Below are positions 58,640-64,000 of a stretch of 64,000 nt of DNA, piece after piece. The stretch covers positions 682,001 to 746,000 of the forward strand of contig JANTQA010000076.1 in NCBI GenBank assembly GCA_027625915.1. Direction: 5' to 3'. The notes beneath the pieces were generated by a model that saw nothing but the letters and a program-made list of their open reading frames with translations, was not told where the DNA came from and ran no database searches. The position numbers and the translations under genes were made by a program. The first letter of the stretch is position 1. Each line of letters begins with the position of its first letter. The stretch comes from Anaeramoeba flamelloides (taxonomy: Eukaryota > Metamonada > Anaeramoebidae).

Positions 58640-59760
58640 TAAAATAGGAAAGATATCTTTTTTTGAATCCTGAAGGAGATCCAAAATGTAGAATCATGAA
58701 AATTTTCCTTTTTAAAAAATGAAAAAATAAAGAGACTCTGATTATTTTTCGAATGCATAGCCCAATTTAAAAAATCAATTGCAAAAACAAACAAAAACTA
58801 ATAAAAAATTTTTTTATTTCTTAATTGATACTTTAAAGAACTTACTCTCAAAGGATCTTATTTTTTCTCCCAATCGAATTATCGAAAATATTGAAGTTAA
58901 ATTTTTCCATTTTCTCATTGAAGACAAAATTTGGTTAAAAATTTTCAAGTGACAAACTAGATGGTCCAACTTTTCAAATAGTTTCTATTTCCCCTTTTAT
59001 TTCATGTTGTTAAGAAACATCCGAAAGGATTTAATATAAAACTCGCATCTATTAGTGTGTTCTTAACAGTAACTGATTTTGAAACATTCCTCAAGAATTT
59101 CTTGACTTGATGTAACAAAAAAAATTGTTTTTTTTTTTTCTTAAATTTGTTATTTGATTTTTTAACCTTTTGGAATTCTTCTATAAATGTCCTCTATTCT
59201 CTTTTTCTTGAAGTAAATAGAAATCAAACAATTATTTTATAAAAATTGAGATTGGTTTCTTTTGAAACAAAAAAAACAAGTTGTTTTAATTTAAATGTAG
59301 TATATAAACAAAGAAAGAGAATTCATTCAATTTTCAACATTTAAGGCAAAATTTGATGGACTTTTTTCTTTGTCGTCTATTGATCAAATAATTTGGTTAC
59401 TCGAATCGAATTATTTTTTCAATGTCGTAAATCCTTGAGCGAGGTGATCTTTTGGGATTATATGAGATTAACATCAGCCACAAAAAAATTAGTTAAACTC
59501 TTCTAAAATAACTTTAAAATTTTTAAAGTAGAATTTTTGAAAGTAAAATACTTTTTATTTCACCCAAATCGAATTGAAAATAAGAAGATCAGAAACTTTA
59601 CAAACTTTGCCTAATAAGTAACAGTATTTCCCAAAAATCTTCCCACGGCAACCACAGTGCTATCCTAAACTTTTCAGTGTTCTAATCTCTTTCTTATCGG
59701 TAGTTATCAAGAATTATATACTTACAAATATTTACAAATAAAAGGTTTGAGTTTAAAAAA
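58640..59760 (+). repeat. 1.1 kb dispersed repeat, copy 2 (inverse of 41950-43110)
   Basis: This is the more disrupted of the two copies; the reading frame that is open at 42633-42929 is broken here. No terminal repeats were recognised at either end. Confidence 0.6.
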
Positions 59761-60182
59761 AAAATACATAGCTTTATTATTAACTTATAAAATTCATAAA
59801 TCTCGAAATGGTTTATAATTTTTATAAAGCTTAATGGGAGAAAAAAAAATTAAAAAAGTTTTTTTAAGTCATTAAAAAAAACCGATTTTAAAACTTAATT
59901 CTCTGTAAAATTTAAAAAAATTTGAAATTTTTTTTTAATCTTGAAATTTTTAAAAATAATTGTTTAATAAGGGAATCATCATATATCTATTCATTTGTTC
60001 ATACATTATCTACATTTATTTGTCTCTGCCTTTGAAAGCATTCAGATCGGCTGAAATAAAACGTTATTGGCTTGATCAAGAAAAAAAAATATTTTGTTAC
60101 AATTTTTGGAATGCAAATTAAAATTATCCATAAAAAAACAACATATACTTTGTACGATTAAATAACTTCTTCTATTGAGCAG

Positions 60183-61325
60183 CTAATTCATTCTTTTTTT
60201 TTTTTTTGTCATACGATCTTTTCTTTTTCTCTTTCCTTTTTCCTTTTTTTTTGTTGTTTTTCCATTTTTTTTTTTCTTTGTAGTTTGATTTTTTTTTTCT
60301 TTTTTTTTCTTTTTCTTTTTTATTTTTGGCTTTGTTTTCTTTACTTTTTCTTTTCTTTTCCTTTTTCTTTTTTGAAAATCATTTTTGTCATTCTTAATTT
60401 CTTTTTCTTCCAAAGAGATTTCTTTTTCTTTTTCTTTTTCTTTTTCAATTTCCATCTCCTTTTCTTGTGAATTTGCATTTTCATTTTCTGAGATTAGATC
60501 GTCATCGTTTTTCTTCATGAACAATTGATTTAACCCACCACGATCACTTTCTTCACCAATTTCAAGATTGTAGTTTTCATTTTTATTATTATTCTCGCTC
60601 TCATCAAATCTAGCTGATGACAGGGATACTTTATTTCCTTTTTCGATTTGTTTATCCAAAAGAAATTGTTGTGCAGTATAAATATCTGATTGTTTTATTG
60701 TTATTGAATTTTTTATAGCAAGCTGAGCTGTGTTTGTACAACTGTTGATGATCCTTTGTTGTGCAAAAATTGCAGAGGTGTGAATTAATTGCCTCATCCG
60801 ATTTTTTAGAATTTTATACAGTTTTGCCCAGAAAAGATCATCAAACTGACAATCGACACTTAAAAGTGAGCTTATATTTTCCTTGACAAAAATCTCTTTT
60901 TTCTGTTTGTCAAACACAGAATACATTTGCTTTTTATATTCATTAAGATCGATTTCGAGTTTTTGGTAAAATAAGCTTTGTTTTTCTTCTTCTTTTTCTT
61001 GTGATTTTGTTGACTCGGTAATGGAAAGGCGGCTTTTGTGTTGATATTTTGGAAATTTGAAAGAATGATAGAAATCTTCATCTGCTTCTCCTTCTTCTAT
61101 TTCTTTTACTTTTTGTTTGTCGGTTTGATCTTGCTCTCGATCGTTTCCTTTTTTTTTATTTTTCTTTTTGTTTTTGTTCCCATATAAATGTGAGGCGATC
61201 TGCGCAATGTTTTTGGTACCAATCTCTTGTGCAATTCGATGTAGTGAACTTACAGAATTAAATCTGTTTCTTCCTAGACTCAAAAATAATTTCTCTTCTT
61301 CATGTTTTGTCCAAAATGGAAACAT
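60183..61325 (-). CDS. SANT/Myb-domain protein, possibly Rrn5-like
   Basis: The 380-residue protein starts at the ATG at 61325 (an in-frame GTG is two codons upstream). Residues about 1-48 form a SANT/Myb-like domain: FPFWTKHEEEKLFLSLGRNR and IAQEIGTKNIAQIASHL have the tryptophan and helix pattern of SANT domains in which a helix ends in T-K-x-x-x-Q. Residues about 165-235 (LFWAKLYKILKNRMRQLIHT and SAIFAQQRII, then SITIKQSDIYTAQQFL) look like a histone fold: a long amphipathic helix and a final I-x-x-x-D-I helix. A SANT domain followed by such a helix set recalls Rrn5 of the RNA polymerase I upstream factor, but that is a layout argument only. The C-terminal 100 residues are almost pure Lys/Glu/Arg and probably a basic nuclear tail. 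The gene could also be a generic chromatin factor. Confidence 0.6.
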   Translation of the reverse strand: MFPFWTKHEEEKLFLSLGRNRFNSVSSLHRIAQEIGTKNIAQIASHLYGNKNKKKNKKKGNDREQDQTDKQKVKEIEEGEADEDFYHSFKFPKYQHKSRLSITESTKSQEKEEEKQSLFYQKLEIDLNEYKKQMYSVFDKQKKEIFVKENISSLLSVDCQFDDLFWAKLYKILKNRMRQLIHTSAIFAQQRIINSCTNTAQLAIKNSITIKQSDIYTAQQFLLDKQIEKGNKVSLSSARFDESENNNKNENYNLEIGEESDRGGLNQLFMKKNDDDLISENENANSQEKEMEIEKEKEKEKEISLEEKEIKNDKNDFQKRKRKRKEKVKKTKPKIKKKKKKKEKKNQTTKKKKNGKTTKKKEKGKRKRKDRMTKKKKRMN

Positions 61326-63538
61326 TTCCACAACAATAAAAATATAAAAAATAAAAAATGAAAGAGTTGTACAATTAGAAGAATGATCTGGTTGTGACTT
61401 TTTTTAGAATTATTTCTTTTCTGGTTATTAGTCAATTAATTACGTTATTATTTTTCATCCAAAAATAATTTGCTAAGAATTCTTCTTCAAAACAAGTAAC
61501 TTAGACAAATCATTGGTATTTATTTATGGAACTTTTCTTTAAGTGTGGTTCATATTACAAAAATGTAGCAATAGGATTTATTCTTTTTGTCAATATTCCA
61601 AACAAATTAAACGAGAATTATTGATTTTTCTTAATTCATTATAATTATTCGAAAACTTTTGAAACAGAAAAAAATATTTTTTTTGGAAATATTAAAAATT
61701 ATTGATAAGATCGAGGTAACCAACAAGTTAAAATTTTCACTTGTTTATAAATTTAAAAATGTACTTCAAAAAATCATTTTTTACTTTGTTTGTGTTCTGA
61801 GACTTTTCAGTCTTCTAAATACTCACTGAAAAATAATATAAAATATTTTTTTTAATATAAATCAAAGTAATTATCAAAGGTTCAGTTGGGTTTTAGTAAA
61901 TACTTTTGGAAATGTTAAATGTGGACACATTTTGTTTATTGACTCACATTTCATTTTTGATTTTTATTTTATGTTTGAAATAAAAAATTAATATGTTCTT
62001 TCTCAGGAAGTGCTTTAAGTGTAGAGTCATTCTGGTGATAAATAATTTTTAACAAGGGAATAAAAAATATTTATAATTTTTATGAATACTTAACGCCAAT
62101 CAAATACTAACCACATGTGATATACAATCGATATACAAGAATCAAAATCCATAAAGGGTAAATTTTTTCGAAAAACAAACGCCAAGGATCAACATTCAAT
62201 TTCTAATTTGAATGGTTTTGAATTATAATTTTGAAAACAACTGTATTAGTTTTGAATTGTCACTCTTGGGCAACATTTGAGATCTCTTAAATTTTTTTTT
62301 TATTTCTTCAAAGAGTTACTTTTTTCTCAAGGATATGAAAACATGCTTAATTTATCAAATATATAGAGTTTACTTAAAATTACTAAAATTTTGAAAAAAT
62401 TGAATTAAAATTATTTTATACTTAAAGAAAAAATATCTTTTTAAATTGGATAAATTTAACACTTTGGAAATTTAAAATAAGAAAAATGTTTAATATTTTT
62501 TCAAAAATTGATTGTTTGAAATTGAGAATTCTTTTAAAAACTTTGTTTTTTCTGAATTGAATTTTTTGTTAAATGGGATACTCTGGTTGTTTTTTTTTGT
62601 TTTTTATTTGAATTTTGTCAATCAAAAGAAGGGTAATCAATCAATACCATTTTTAGTTTCAAATTATTCCTTTATATGTAGCAAATCAATGATAAATGAT
62701 TAGATCATTAAATAATCAAAATCAAATCACATAGGTAAAACCAACAATAAATTTTTACTATTCAAATACCCTGTTAAGGTTGTTGTTTTTCGGTAATTAG
62801 ATCCTCGTTTTCATTAAAATTTCTCTAAAAGTCAAAAGAAAAAATATCAATTAGAAAAAAAACAGAGATAAAACTTTTCAGATATATCATTATATGTTTG
62901 ATCTTATTGTCGAATATTTTGAATTTTCACTGCTCATTTTAAACTGAAATTAATATAAGAAAATTATTTAACATTGTAAAATTGAAAATAATAGTATATT
63001 AAGTGTTTTTAGTAAGCTTGAATTGTTTTTTTAGTGTATTCGATATAAAAATGTGCTACGGGGTTAATATATACCATGTAGAAGTTTTAATAGAGTTTAA
63101 TGTTGTTGAAATTAAATCAGTGTTCCATTTTCCGAATGTCTCGAAAAAAAAAAAAATGAGAGGTAAAATAGTAAATTAAACTATCCCATCAATAAAAAAT
63201 GTTTTTTTTTAAATTAAAATATATATCAAAAATGTTCTCTCACTTTATAATGTTATAGTAAGTTATTTTGTTTTATTTTATTAGATCAAATTGTCAAAAT
63301 AAACTATTTTTCAAAAATTTTGACTCACTGTATAATGTTAATGGGAGTTGTTTTGAGGGTTTATTCAATATTATTTACAAAAAATATTTTCAAATTTTTG
63401 GATCAGAATCATTTTTTCTAATTTTTCAAATTTTAGTTTTGCTTTTTCAAATTTTTGTTTTTCTTTTCTTTTTCTTTTTCTTTTTCTTTTTTTTTTTTTT
63501 TTTCTGTTATTTTCCTTTTTTTTTTTTCAAAAATCATC
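61326..63538. other. intergenic region, no gene seen
   Basis: The first part (61440-62010) shares patchy similarity with 55610-56720, for example AAAATTTTCACTTGTTT and TTTTATGTTTGAAA in the same order. No coding frame is supported, though the short ORFs at 62512-62703 and 63268-63576 are open. Confidence 0.45.
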
Positions 63539-63724
63539 ATGGCGGAAAAAAAAGAGATCTTCAAAAAGACAAATAATCGCATAAAAAATCGAGACTATGT
63601 AATATCTTTGAAAATGGATTTAATTATTCATAAAAAATCTTGTTGTTCAACTTTTTTTCAGTCTAAGTTCAGTAATAAAAAATCTGTAATGCTCATTTCA
63701 AAAATTGTTACCCAGTTTTTTTAA
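63539..63724 (+). CDS. possible first exon of a gene leaving the window
   Basis: An ATG at 63539 follows a long T-rich stretch, as before other genes here, and reads MAEKKEIFKKTNNRIKNRDY. A donor-like TAT|GTAATA follows at about 63597. If used, the exon would be about 58 bp and the gene would continue past 64000; if not, the ORF ends at 63724 (TAA) as a 61-residue protein without family features. The longer ORF that starts at 63455 encodes mostly Phe from the T run and is not credible as the start. Confidence 0.3.
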   Translation: MAEKKEIFKKTNNRIKNRDYVISLKMDLIIHKKSCCSTFFQSKFSNKKSVMLISKIVTQFF

Positions 63725-64000
63725 GTTTTTGGTTTTATTTTTTTTTTAATTTTTAATATATTAGGTTTTTATATATTTAGAATGATTTAAAAGTGAATTA
63801 AAAATCATATTTAGTTATTAATTGTTCTTGAATACTAAAGGATACTTTTTTTTTTTCAATTTATTATTTCAGGTGAGTCACAATTTTTGAAAAAGAGTTT
63901 ACATTTTTCAAATTTTTGGATTAATATCATTTTTTAAATTTTCAATATTTAGATAAACATAATTTATTCTAATGTAGTTAAATTTTTATTTTTCCTTTTT

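Larger units (their letters stand above)
55584..60182. other. gene-free intergenic region with repeats
   Basis: No gene is seen. The block 55610-56720, upstream of the piggyBac-derived gene, partly resembles 61440-62010 upstream of the SANT gene. Also present are a (TA)20 run (57291-57331), a partial copy of the 1077-1612 element (57388-57660), a MITE (57868-58062) and the second 1.1 kb repeat copy (58640-59760). Confidence 0.5.

Noticed and set aside
1-64000. CRISPR arrays, operons, or a prokaryotic contig
   Set aside because: No regularly spaced repeats; genes have spliceosomal introns and eukaryote-only products such as gamma-COP, MCM6 and DBF4.

Overview
The window looks like nuclear DNA from an AT-rich, gene-sparse protist. 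Genes have spliceosomal GT..AG introns (155 to about 1,100 bp), the standard genetic code (TAA and TGA both act as stops), long A and T runs, and Lys/Glu/Asn/Gln-rich low-complexity inserts inside conserved proteins. A metamonad such as Anaeramoeba, or a similar AT-rich amoeboid lineage, would fit. That is a guess from style, not a measured placement.

Ten genes can be supported, plus one possible first exon at the right edge. Left to right: the C-terminal part of a DGAT1/SOAT-type MBOAT acyltransferase (<1-446, +); an ElbB/ES1-type DJ-1-superfamily protein (5052-5705, -); the replicative helicase subunit MCM6 in two exons (6434-10979, +), interrupted by an in-frame 410-residue intein (8538-9767); DBF4, the regulatory subunit of the kinase that activates MCM (16172-18416, +), whose frame shifts across a run of 43 A; a Glu/Lys-rich coiled-coil protein (25174-25911, -); coatomer subunit gamma, rebuilt as six exons giving 879 residues (31913-37090, -); a PARG-like macrodomain protein (40332-41438, -); a two-exon very-long-chain 3-oxoacyl-CoA reductase-like SDR with an eroded cofactor motif (47377-48600, +); a piggyBac-derived protein with a C-terminal cysteine-rich domain and no visible catalytic Asp triad (53345-55583, -); and a SANT-domain protein with a possible histone fold, loosely Rrn5-like (60183-61325, -). 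A short ORF at 63539 may be the first exon of a gene that leaves the window.

The long intergenic stretches are largely old repeats. I recognise: a Tc1/mariner-type MITE family of about 195 bp (five copies); a separate element of about 535 bp with GGACACA inverted ends and a partial second copy; a TTAA-flanked foldback family of about 550 bp (two copies), notable because TTAA is the piggyBac target; a family of short modular palindromes strung together by CCTAACG/CGTTAGG caps (about six sites); a LINE-like 3' fragment whose tail of consecutive hairpins recurs at three places; a Tc1/mariner transposase C-terminal fragment; and a 1.1 kb repeat present as two inverted copies of unknown identity.

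The genes do not form an operon. MCM6 and DBF4 act in the same step of replication firing, so an intein that must splice before MCM6 works lies close to the gene for the kinase partner of that helicase. The eukaryotic MCM6 intein is the most striking find. All coordinates and splice sites were read by eye; no database search or fold prediction was run.
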